Of a stretch of DNA of 64,000 nt, positions 53,768 to 63,529 are shown piece after piece. This DNA comes from Breviolum minutum Mf 1.05b.01 (Eukaryota; Sar; Dinophyceae; Suessiales; Symbiodiniaceae). The position numbers and the translations under genes are program-made. Numbering within the stretch: position 1 is the stretch's first letter; each line of letters begins with the position of its first letter. The notes beneath the pieces are model-generated. The model did not search any database. It saw nothing but the letters and a program-made list of their open reading frames with translations, and had not been told where the DNA came from. Where the stretch lies: contig DF241032.1 of NCBI GenBank assembly GCA_000507305.1, positions 1,946 to 65,945 on the forward strand, in the 5' to 3' direction.

Positions 53768-56394
53768 TCATTTTGCCACGGTTTTAAGCTTTGCATCATT
53801 GAGGGCTGCAAGGACTTCTTGTAGCCACTTGTCGACAAAGGTCTCGCATAAATAGGAACCTGAGGTAGAAGGTTCCAAGTCACCACAAGGGGTCCATTGA
53901 CAATAGTCCATGGTGCAAATCTTAAGATTCTTAAGCGTCTTTGAGGCAACAGGGTCAAATCCTGTTGAAAAAAAATCCTCAAATTTCAAAGGTGACAATA
54001 CATACACTCCCGAAATTTAACAGCTCGCCCCTGAAAAATGACGCCTGGAAGATCAGTTTCTTTTTGGGGCCCTGCCTATTTTTTGGGGCTATGTTAAATT
54101 TCATGGGTGTTCATGCATCATCAAGAATCTGTTGGTTGGAAGTGTAGTTCCAGCAATGTTGATGCTATGCAAACAGTCCTTGATGGTGAGTTGTTGTGCA
54201 CCAGGAAGGTGTGCCCAATCCACTGGGACTAAGCCATCACCAGTGAGATTTCCATAGCCTCCTAGGGCTTGGTAGCTGTTCCACGCAGTAGATTCTGGTG
54301 ATGGCGACCTTGGAGACAGGAATGGTGGGAACAAAAAAGATCAGGTTGCAAGGAATGCATTCTCCACAAAAAAAAACAAGTATGTGTAATGCTAGACCTT
54401 TGATGTTTCATTGACAATTCTAGGCATTCATGAATAATGAAGAAACAAACCCGTGAAATACTTGGCCTGAAAAGGGCACCCTGACACCCTGCATTATTCA
54501 CCGGGGATCTGGGAAAAGTTAGCATAGCAAGTGGCTGGATCAGCTCCACAATAGGAATGTTGCCCTCAATCTTTTGGCCAACCACAGCATCACCAGCCAC
54601 TGATACCTGTTGCAAAAACAGGACTCGGTCAAAACCCCATGGCAATCTGACAAGCAAAGGAAGGGGAAAGACTTCCACGAGGACACGAACAAAAGAAAAG
54701 ACAACAAAATCACATCGGCGGCCAAGCTGCGTAGAACATATCATCAGAGAAGTATGCTCCGGGATGAGCTTTGTTGAGGTTACGCAAACATCCGAACCTT
54801 GGGCAGGGACCGAAGGTTCAGTAAACATGTTTTATTTGGCTTCAAGCAATGCATGGATTCTTGGAAGCTAGTCTGGCAGCCAGTGGCAATATGACAAATT
54901 GGCATCCTACACAGCACGGTGTAGTTGTAGGTGATTCTCCTCGTGGTTCTTCATATTGTGGTGTAAAGTTGCATGAGCATTAATCTATAAGTGTTCTCTT
55001 ACATGCAATGCCCTGTACCTCAGTCGCTGCCAAGCCACGTCATGTCCATTTGTCCTTCTGGCGGAGGTTTGTGGGGAGTACCAAGCGTCACGAGGCCTTG
55101 CACATATTTCTGGGCCCACTCCTTAGGAGAGAATATAGGCTATGGCCAAATGATCCGAAATGCAAAGCCCAAATGAAAACAACATAGATACTCTTGTACA
55201 AGGGATTTCGGTGCAAATCCGTACTTCTTCCGTACTTGCAGCAGTGAGCCTTCTCTCAACCAAAGTCAACCAAGAATCCAAGCCTTCTCTCTCAAGTACC
55301 GCACGGCCAAGCCAGCCACCAGCGCTATGACCAATGAGGATTGCTGCTTGACCAGTGGCAGCAAAGCTTTCTTCGATCGCTGTCTTGGTAAGGTCCAAGT
55401 ACCATCCATAGGCTCCACGAGCTGTTCCATTCCCAGCCCGAGCATCATCATCCAACAAAATCCCGACAAACACACGCAGCCAGTCACTCCGTTTCACTGG
55501 CACAACAGAGGTCAAAAGGCCACGCCTTTCCAAACAGGATCTCAGACCCACAGCTATGTCTTGCCCTAAGGGTTCCTCAACTGAGGAGAGGCATCTTGAA
55601 AACAACATGAAGAAAGCAATAGAATGAACTTTAAATAAAAACGTGAAGGGCAGTTTCTGGAACACCCCCAAACATCAGCAACAGTGGAGTGGAAAGTCCA
55701 AAAACCTCAAAAAAGCCGGTCTAGTTTTTATGCACAAGCATACACCTGTCTCCAACCAAGAAGCAGCATAGTCCTTTGCATCGTTGCCAAAGCCAGGCAG
55801 CAAAACAACTGGCTTCTTCTCAAATACAACCGCTGGCTCTGGGGGAGGCGCACCCTCTAATTGCATCGGCCAGTGATCTACAGCTTCTTTCCGTGGCTGA
55901 ACCAGCTGGGCTAATGCCTCCCCTGCATCAATGTCCCATTGTTCTGAGTAGGATTTAATGCGGCCATCTTTGCCAGGTGAGTATTTGGTTCGCCCACCAA
56001 TATCAATACGTGGAGACCATGGGAGCTTGATATCCCCTATCATTCTCCACTTCGCTGTAACTTCTCCAGTCTCTTCAAGCATAATATCTCGAAGGACGCA
56101 TTTCCTCTGCTCCTTTGGAACCAGCACATCGATAATTGGAGTCAAACTGCGCATGTTGGATTGGAATTTGGACAAACCTTCAAAGGAGATGGTAGGATCT
56201 GTGAAGGTACACATCTCATCATATAATTCAAGGTCAATGTCACCCGACCACAAATATTGCCTCTCTTCAAAATCTGCGCGGATGCCCTCCAATAATTGCT
56301 TGGACTCAATTTTCTCCAATTTTCGAGGAGGAATTCCGGGAGCTTCTCCGCCAGCGAGACCATTCACCAGGCCAGTTAGACCTGCAGCATTCAT
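53768..56394 (-). CDS. DUF2358-like domain fused to an alpha/beta-hydrolase (lipase-like)
   Basis: Exon 1 (56394-55746) starts MNAAGLTGL and carries a DUF2358-like, NTF2-fold domain: LEGIRADFEERQYLWSGDI, then CTFTDPTISFEGLSKFQ, KWRMIGDI, and a W-D near its end. It is followed by PVVLLPGFGNDAKDY, the oxyanion start of an alpha/beta hydrolase. Exon 2 (55580-55225) has the nucleophile elbow GHSAGG. Exon 3 (from 55121) has YVQGLVTLGTPHKPPP. Exon 4 (about 54790-54730) has LNKAHPGAYFSDDMFYA. Exon 5 (from 54606) has VSVAGDAVVGQKIEGN. Exon 6 (about 54300-54115) supplies the catalytic acid in GDGLVPVDW and the histidine in CLHSINIAGTT. Exon 7 (about 53940-53768) ends with FVDKWLQEVLAALNDAK. The exon 4-5 junction (GCA/GC to CAG/GTA) is in phase with a GC donor. 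The hydrolase part resembles plant plastid PGAP1-like lipases, so plastid lipid turnover is an inference. No transit peptide was examined. Confidence 0.85.
54004..54110. mobile_element. Family C element in the last lipase intron
   Basis: ACACTCCCGAAATTTAACAG to GCTATGTTAAATTTCATGGG with CGCCCCTGAAAAATGA inside. It sits between the exon ending GTTLPTNRF and the exon ending in FVDKWLQEVL, so it makes up most of that intron. Confidence 0.75.
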
Positions 56395-56469
56395 TCATCG
56401 AAAAATCTATGGCTGCTGACTGTTTCGGCCATGCATTAAGCCCCATCCAAAAACAGGAAACGTCTTTTT

Positions 56470-56950
56470 TTGACATTTGGTGTCATAAAAATGCCTGTTA
56501 ACCCCAAACAACTAAAGAAGCCATTTTGTAAATGGTTCTTTCAATTGGATGTTTCCAGATCTTTATGTAGGAAATGGTTGGAAATCACCATGTCCATCCA
56601 TTTTAAACTGATCACTGGTTGTTTGGGGTTCCAAGTGTATCTGCTGAGATATCCAAGTGTCCGTTTACAACCGTTTTTGTCCACGAAGGTGAAGATTCAT
56701 AGCTGGAACGCTCGCTTCCAGGCTCCGCCAATCTCCTCAAGCCTGCCCAAGTGGGACCCAAGTGCTACCCTCTGGTGGCTGGAATGTGCCCATTTTTAGG
56801 CAGGAAATACATCTTCAAGTTTGGTCACTGGTCCATTTTCCCGGAGTGTTATTAAGTGATGAGATGTTATGTTTGTCAGTGACCTGTCACTTGAACAACA
56901 TGTTTAACAATATTCTTTCAATATATTGAAACATCAAGCAAACAAACAAA
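56470..56950. other. Upstream flank of the lipase gene
   Basis: No supported gene. The plus-strand frame at 56470-56799 has no family or splice evidence. Confidence 0.4.
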
Positions 56951-56954
56951 ATAG

Positions 56955-57059
56955 ATACCCTCCCTGAAACTAACATAGCCCCTGAAAATAGACCCCTGGA
57001 AAAGGAGATTCCTATTGGCAACCACCATCTTCATGGCTATGTTAGTTTCAGGGAGGGTA
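56955..57059. mobile_element. Family C element, best-preserved copy
   Basis: TACCCTCCCTGAAACTAACA with TAGCCCCTGAAAATAG to TGGCTATGTTAGTTTCAGGG AGGGTA. The outer arms are perfect over about 20 bp and define the family. Confidence 0.92.
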
Positions 57060-57071
57060 AAAAAAAAACTG

Positions 57072-57270
57072 CCTTGCAATCGCTCTGAAGAAGGTAAATG
57101 ACCCCAAGTTATACCAGCTCGGAATAGGAAAGAGGCCGAAAAAAGCAAGAAACAGAGGCGGAAAATGGAATCGATCGAAGCTCGCCGATTTCGAGCCATG
57201 GGGTATTTCTTCGCTGGCCGAAAAAAAGTGGGTGAAACAAAAATGGCAAGCTTCAAACCAAGCACTGTAA
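57072..57270 (+). other. Plus-strand open frame, uncertain
   Basis: A clean plus-strand frame beginning immediately after the family C element reads LAIALKKVNDPKLYQLGI, then KLADFEPWGISSLAEKKWV, rich in Lys/Trp, and ends at a stop. It could be a plus-strand exon or chance. No family. If real it would be the only supported coding on this strand. Confidence 0.25.
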
Positions 57271-57639
57271 GTGAAGAAAGACTTGTTGCAGCCAAATTTT
57301 GAGAATGATAATGTCAATCATATATATATTAGTGGTTGGCACACTTGCAAATTACAAGTATCTTTTCTTAGGGTTTGGTGCGGATGATAGAACCTTTGTA
57401 TTTGATATCTGAATGTGGTGCCATAATCACAACACATAGGGTTGAACTTCAGTCGGTATAAGTCGCTATAAGATTATAAGATAGTAGGATTTTTTTGCGT
57501 TTTCGTGTTTTAAGGCTTCCTCAGCTTGATTTCTGAGCCAGAATTTTTCGGGCACCCAAAATGCCGAAACCATGTGAAACATATGTTTCAGGCAATCGAG
57601 GAGGAACCGCGATTTTCGGTAAGGCTTAGCACCCAGGGA

Positions 57640-58835
57640 TTTGCTGCTCCTCACTTCTGGAGCCATGTAAAATGCCTCAAGAAACAGAAAGAAACAACTG
57701 GAGATCGCAAAAATCTTCACTCTTGAAATTGAACTTAAAGCAAATTTGTTAAGAAAGAATACCAAACAGTGTGTATGGGGGTAACTTGACGTTTTCCAAC
57801 AAAAAAAAGTATAATAATCACATAGAATCACTCTATCACTCTAAGATTGAAATATAACGAATCTATGATATTCAGATTCAGGGATATCCTTCACTTAAAA
57901 ATATCCTGTCGAAACGAGTCATGTGGAGGTGGCAACGACTCAACGACCTTCTGAGGCGATGACAGTGCCAACCTGAGGGAAACTTCCGACTGCCAAGCAT
58001 AAAAACCATGGTGAATATTCATCTATCATGGGCCCCAAAACATCCCAAAACCTACATCTTTAGCGTTTTTTTGTGGTTTTTGCATATAACCTAGTTTTTT
58101 AAAAGGTGGCCAAAACTAACCTGTATTTTTCCATGGGTTGTTGGGGGCTCATGGTAGTTGGTGGTTTCAACCAACGGGTTCATCTTCCCCAAGGTGAACA
58201 GATGAAAATGACAAAAAATGTGTTTTTCAACCACCAGCTAGTCAGCTAGTCATGACGAATTTTCCATGATGGAAAGTACACTCCCTTCCACTCACAGACA
58301 TAGCACCTGAAAATAGGGTGCATATTTAAGGAAACTTTTGAAAGTATTGAACAACCATCCATTTTCAGGTGCTATTTCTGTTAGTTTCAGGGTCCCAGCT
58401 ACTCGTTTTCATGTGTGTTTCTGTTTCATTGTTAAGCCTGGCCACTCCGGTGGATTGATTCTGCCGATGACCTCTGGACGTGGCATCCAACTCTGAAGAG
58501 GAAGCTTCAGCGGAAGCAATGTCAGCCTGCGATCACATCTTAGTTTTAGTCATCGTCAATCTGAGTTCAAGAAATGCAAGAAGTCAGCCAAAAACGAACA
58601 AAGTTGTTGGTTTCGAGTCTTTTTTGGGGGGGAACGAACAAACAATCAGAAAGATTTCTCCAAAATTCCCCAAAAACTCACCCTGTCTTAGCCATAAAAA
58701 CTCCTTAAGCCCTTCGCGAAGGAGGTTCCCATGGTCATCCAGCCCTCCCATGGCCCGGCCAGTTGTGTGGACAAGCCAAAATCACCCAGCTTGGCATGAC
58801 CACCCTCTGCGCGTGAAAGGAAAATATTGGGCCTA
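57640..58835 (-). CDS. Protein kinase, catalytic-loop and activation-segment exons
   Basis: About 58828-58700 on the minus strand, after a TTAG acceptor, reads PNIFLSRAEGGHAKLGDFGL, then STQLAGPWEGWMTMGT. This is the kinase catalytic-loop tail (P-x-N-I-F-L) followed by the Mg-binding DFG motif and the activation-loop GT. At about 57690-57660, after TTGAG and before a GTGAGG donor, AFYMAPE supplies the APE motif; GT plus AFYMAPE gives canonical spacing. The frame running on from there to 57480 (LLDCLKHMFHMVSAFW) may be intron or coding. HRD, the N-lobe and subdomains IX-XI were not located. NEK/AMPK-like flavour only. Confidence 0.55.
58155..58241. mobile_element. Introner-family element (family A), short
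   Basis: TAGTTGGTGGTTTCAACC to TTTTTCAACCACCAGCTAG, with a shortened core (CATCTTCCCCAAGGTGAAC). It lies in the kinase intron between the DFG and APE pieces. Confidence 0.8.
58279..58395. mobile_element. Family C element
   Basis: ACACTCCCTTCCACTCACAG with ACATAGCACCTGAAAATAGG to CCATTTTCAGGTGCTATTTC and GTTAGTTTCAGGG. It is the second element in the same kinase intron. Confidence 0.75.
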
Positions 58836-58839
58836 AGTT

Positions 58840-60280
58840 GCCGCCGGCCAAGGATGACTCACTGCATGTTAGTGAGGTCAATTGCTCAAAAAATTCAGCA
58901 GTTTCAAAAGGGTTTCAAACCATTGCTGTCCAGGATGTTATTATTATGGCTGTTATCCATGTCTAGTCATGTGTTAGGCTAATGTTGTCTAAACAGTCCA
59001 ATCATTTCTGTAGTTGGACCATCTTTGTGTCACCCTGGGCAGCTCTGCCATTAAGATTAAAGTGTCCATTTCCCTATGGTTTGACAGGAGGATAGACATG
59101 GATAGCACCATGACACCATGCGCCACGTCGTCGTAAGCAAGCTGCACATCACGCATTTTACACGCCCGTGCTTCGAATCGCGCTCTGGCGGGTCTGTAGC
59201 CGCTGGGCAGGGCAGCTTTTCTCAGGTTTCGTACTGAACGTTGAGATCAACTTGCCGTCCTTGACTTGCCTGCTGGGCGGCCGTGAAATCAACGCTCCTT
59301 AGAAAATTTACTAGTCAGGAACAGAGCGCAAAATGCGCCGCACGCTTTGATACTTGCATCTTGTCTGGATCCTGGTTCAGTTGGCCCATTAAGCCATCAA
59401 AGTTTTGGTGGTTTGGAATCTAAATTTGTTTGTAGCATGTAGCCATCAATCAATGCAAGCACCCTGGTGCGAGAGAAAAATGCTCAACCGGGTCCCGCCA
59501 TGCCGATGTAAACGGCCACGAGACACCCAAAGATTCATTCAAGCCGTGCCACTGACATCAAGCTGTGCCCTCTGGACGTGCATAGCAGCTCATGATAGGT
59601 GTGTGCATACAAATGGCTCTGCCATAGCAGCACACAATTCCCCTATCATGCTTCGCCATTGCTGACATTTGCTCCTAGAAAATCTAAGGGCTTTTCCGAT
59701 ATGAGATCTACAAAGGCCCGATTTCACCTTTGTTGGTCGGTCATTGTGCCATCTACGCGGAATAAGGGGATGGTCCCACCAATGGATGACAGCCCCGTCC
59801 GGGCAGTTCGCACACTACCTCAGCTTCCAACAACACTTATTGATCTACGGACTGCTGGTAGTTCATGTATGTATATATATATATATATATCATTGACGTA
59901 TCTGGCACATTCCTTTCTGAAGCATTGAATTCGCAACTGCATCATTGCCACCAAGTTGGTTCTATCTGCAATTTCCCCTAGCAGTTGACACAAAATCGGT
60001 GAAGTGTTTCCCCTGCGCTGCCTCTTTCTGATGCGTCATCCGCCTTTTCAGCTTTCAAGTTGTTGGATGTTGGATGACCATGGATGACCTTAAGATTCAA
60101 ACATACCCCGATTTTGGAACATACCCCCCCCAAAAAAAAAACTGAAGCACCTGTTTATGAAGGGAATTCTTTTCATAGTGTCATAGTGGACGTTTTCCAT
60201 ATCTGGAGTATGTTCCAGGGGACTGTTGCAATTTTCTTAGGGACCTGTGATAAAATTGTTAATGTCTGATCTAATATGTT
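58840..60280. other. Mostly non-coding; one weak exon
   Basis: A minus-strand frame at about 59668-59548 reads AKHDRGIVCCYGRAICMHTP and might be an upstream exon of the kinase gene. A TATATATA run lies at 59870-59891. Nothing else is supported. Confidence 0.25.
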
Positions 60281-60289
60281 TGCGTTTTT

Positions 60290-60785
60290 AGTGTTTGCTT
60301 GCTAATGTTTGGAAGGATGTTTGATCATGCTTTTGGGTGGTTGATATGTTTGATGATGTTGGTCATTTTTGATCATGTCCGTTGATGTTTGTTGATGTTT
60401 GACACTAAGGTTGATACTTAATTGATTATGTTTGATGATATTTGATCATGATTGATGATATTCGATGAGGTCCAAAGTTATATGCTTGTTGACATTAGCC
60501 GCTGTTGATGTCTGTTGATGGTTGTTGATGCTTGATAATACTTAATGATCAAAGGTCATCTTTGTTGATGGTTGATGTTATCAATTGATGATGATTGTTG
60601 ATGTTTGATGATGTCCAAAAGGTGGTTGATGATGTTTCATTAAAACGATGTTGCTCTGATAGCGTTTGGTGATGACTCACAATGGTTGAAATTTTACATG
60701 TTTGATGATGCTTAATGCTATGTATGCTGTTTGAAGCTGTTTCGTTATGTTTCATTATGTTTGACAACGCTTGATGTTTCATCCA
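60290..60785. repeat. Degenerate TTTGATGATG array
   Basis: About 500 bp of variants of GTTGATGTTTGATGATG / GATCATG units with few exact copies. It reads as an old, heavily mutated minisatellite. Confidence 0.8.
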
Positions 60786-60861
60786 TCTTCAAAATCACCA
60801 ATAGTAGAAGCCAGCGGCTAGAATCCTACATACGCAGGAGCTTTTTTGCCTATTCTTCAGC

Positions 60862-61400
60862 TGATGTGGCTACAGCTCGTCCCTCTTCCAGTTTCTTCTG
60901 TAGCGAAATTGCATTCCCGCGCCTGCTCCAGTGTCTCTCGCGCAACTGAGAAGGATCCTTCTTCAAGTCCTTTCAGCAACCTCATATGACTGGCTCATAT
61001 TGACTCATGGCATCTTCAGTCCCATGGCAACACGCTGTTGCACCACTCTTAGTGCTGCATGCTATCCAGTTTTGAGGATCCAACTGACCTGACGTCGACG
61101 CAACCGTCGAAGCCACTGCAGGAGAAACCTGGCCAATGGCGGCGCACTTGAAAACTCCAGATGAGTTTCTTGAGAATAAGTCTTTAGTGGCAATATCTAT
61201 TGCATAATGTAACATATGTATATATATATGATAGAAAACATATCAAATACATCATGATTTGGAATGACATGTAATGACTATCTTCAACTCTCGCCTGTAG
61301 TGCTCCTGCTCCTTGCGCAGGAGCCTCCACCCCTTGGAGAAGTGCACAGGCCTCAGTTTGTAGGGAACAAATAGCAGGTGATAGACCTCCAGCTACCTGA
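60862..61400 (-). CDS. Unrecognised basic, coiled-coil-like gene
   Basis: About 61397-61287 on the minus strand reads LEVYHLLFVPYKLRPVHFSK, then GWRLLRKEQEHYRRELK. About 61176-61135 may read KLIWSFQVRRHWP before a GTTTCT donor. About 60983-60862 reads DLKKDPSQLRERHWSRRGNA and ISLQKKLEEGRAVATSAEE. The heptad-like, Arg/Lys/Glu-rich sequence suggests a structural or scaffold protein. A frame at 61780-61600 (FRQVTAFLRSDPSGWDGLR) could be a 5' exon. No family. Confidence 0.45.
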
Positions 61401-61849
61401 ACATCAAGCCATGCTGGATAAGAGCACGACAGGATGGAAATTCTGGAATTTGAGATTTGTGCATCTAGAGTTGCAAAACATGGCGATGATACCCTCAAAA
61501 ATGCTCAGGTCTCACAAGAGCTCAGGAACGAACAAGCTGTCTATTGCCCCACACAGCTCTGGAAACAAAGAGCAGTGCTGGAACCCTCTCCGACTTCAGC
61601 CTGAAAACATGCAAAAAAATCCCAGTCCCACGAGTGGGTCGTCAGTTTGGATATTCCTGGCACCAGAGTTTTGATAAGTTTCATAGATTGTGCTTGAAAC
61701 TGAGTTTTTATGGTGAGCCCCCAACTTTTCACCCTCAACCCATCCCACCCACTTGGGTCCGACCTGAGAAAGGCCGTCACCTGGCGGAAAAGCTTATTCA
61801 CAACCCACGGAAAGTTTCCAGTAAATTATAGTAAATTGAAGATTTGAAA

Positions 61850-62330
61850 TCTAAATATGGGAAAAACAAACAAAAAAAACTTGCTTAAAACAAGGTCCGA
61901 TCTTTACTAAAATATGACCTGTGAGTAACCATATGGGGATGAACTGTGTGTAATTACCCTGCAGGTTTTTCCAAACGCCGAGTGTGGGAACTTCCCAAAA
62001 AAAATTCGCCTTCTGGGTGGTGAAGCTTGGACTAGAATCCACTCGTCTAGCCGTGGACAGAAGTGATTCCCTGCTCCTCGGCATGGCATTCCACCCGTTG
62101 CGTAAAAAGAGAATGTATAAAGTGACAAAGTGATGCAAAAGTCTAGATTCAATCGATCAGTCTTGTCCAACAAGTTGCAGGACTTTTTTCAATAAGTTCC
62201 ACCCCAAAAAAAGAAAGGAACATTTCCAGGTTTTGCGCGACAGCATCCGATCTGACAGCGGGCTGCACATTCTCTAAATATCAACGTCAACTTAACCTAG
62301 CCCATAGAAATAGCCTTCATATATGACATA
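61850..62330. other. No supported gene
   Basis: Short unsupported frames on both strands. Confidence 0.35.
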
Positions 62331-62437
62331 CTGTTGATGGAAGGAATCCTGCACCAGTTGGTAGGTACATAGTTTATCCCATTATTTACAAGGTTTTGTA
62401 CATCCCAGGTGGTTAGCCGGATTTCTTCCATCAACAG
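62331..62437. mobile_element. Family B hairpin element
   Basis: CTGTTGATGGAAGGAATCC to GGATTTCTTCCATCAACAG with TTATCCCATTATTTACAAGG. Flanked by TA on each side (ACATA left, TATT right). Confidence 0.9.
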
Positions 62438-62439
62438 TA

Positions 62440-63095
62440 TTATGGGATCTTACCTCAATCATCCTTAAGTCGTGTGGTGCACCCAAGAGTTCAGCATGGG
62501 TCGAAATGGGGTACCCTTGTTACATACAATTCACATGTCAACGTTCTAATGTTCACCACAAATCCAACGTGTAAACTCCATGCATCCAAAGTAAAAGGCC
62601 ATGAGCTTTGGGATGAAAAAAAGGTTGATATTCGGGCATTGTTTACATCAAAAAAACAGAGGAGTTTGCATATCTTTGAGTCTTTGAGTAAGTGTTCTGC
62701 CCAGCGTCTCATTATCATCCAACACGTTTTGCAAGAAGTTGCTCCCCACTGCATTGCCTGCCATCCAGTGCAACCCTGTTGTATTTTTTTTTAAAAAAAA
62801 TGGTTGCTTCTCTTTCCGCCTTCCCCATGTTGAAAATTCTGGGCAATGCAGTCACTAGCTCCGAAGCAACCCATGGACAATTTTCGGACGAAACTAAGCT
62901 GCTCCATTCTTTATGGAGGTCTGGAGGGGTAAACTCTTGCACATATTCAACCTTGGAAATACAAGACTTGAAGGTGCAGAATCTAATGTATACTGTATGT
63001 ATATACATATATCCAAATAAACTCATTAATTAACACAAATTCATGACTCCAGAAATCCCCAATCTTACACTCCAAATCCAGGTGAGCATATCCTC
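62440..63095. other. No supported gene
   Basis: Open frames on both strands overlap without family support. A TATATA/TGTATG stretch lies at 62988-63015. Confidence 0.35.
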
Positions 63096-63098
63096 GCA

Positions 63099-63440
63099 TC
63101 AGTGATGCAGTGTGATCGTATCCCAATGTGGGATCCATGTGGCATGGAGTGAAGTAGAAGGGGGAGAATGATCATCAACAAAACCAGCTTTGCTGCCACA
63201 GGTTTCCAAGACTTCCAGGGCTCTCAACTTTCCGCCTCCAAGCCAATGCATCTGCATGGCTGCTAATCCCTGAGACTTGAGGTGGATTTGACAAATTGTG
63301 GTGCGATGTCGTTTACCTCTCAACAGTTGCTGGGCATCCCCGGCATCAGTTGAAGGCGTCTTGATGTCCCAGTCTGGATCACCTACGGTGATCTTCCAAT
63401 CTACCATTGCCTCAGGCCAACAAAATATAAACACATCCAT
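63099..63440 (-). CDS. Unrecognised terminal exon
   Basis: A continuous minus-strand frame reads AMVDWKITVGDPDWDIKTPS, then QGLAAMQMHWLGGGKLRALE and VLETCGSKAGFVDDHSPPST. Good composition. It may be a 3' exon of the rhodopsin-like gene at the window edge or a separate gene. No domain is recognised. Confidence 0.4.
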   Translation of the reverse strand: MDVFIFCWPEAMVDWKITVGDPDWDIKTPSTDAGDAQQLLRGKRHRTTICQIHLKSQGLAAMQMHWLGGGKLRALEVLETCGSKAGFVDDHSPPSTSLHATWIPHWDTITLHH

Positions 63441-63529
63441 GGAATTTCATGGCCCAAAGAATGATGTTTGATGAGTTTGATGTTAGACATGTCCAAATTA
63501 TATTTCTGCCAACTTAGATCCTCTGACAC

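Noticed and set aside
58279-58395. Long terminal repeats of a retrotransposon
   Set aside because: The repeats are inverted, short and lie within ~115 bp, with no reverse transcriptase or integrase frame anywhere in the window.
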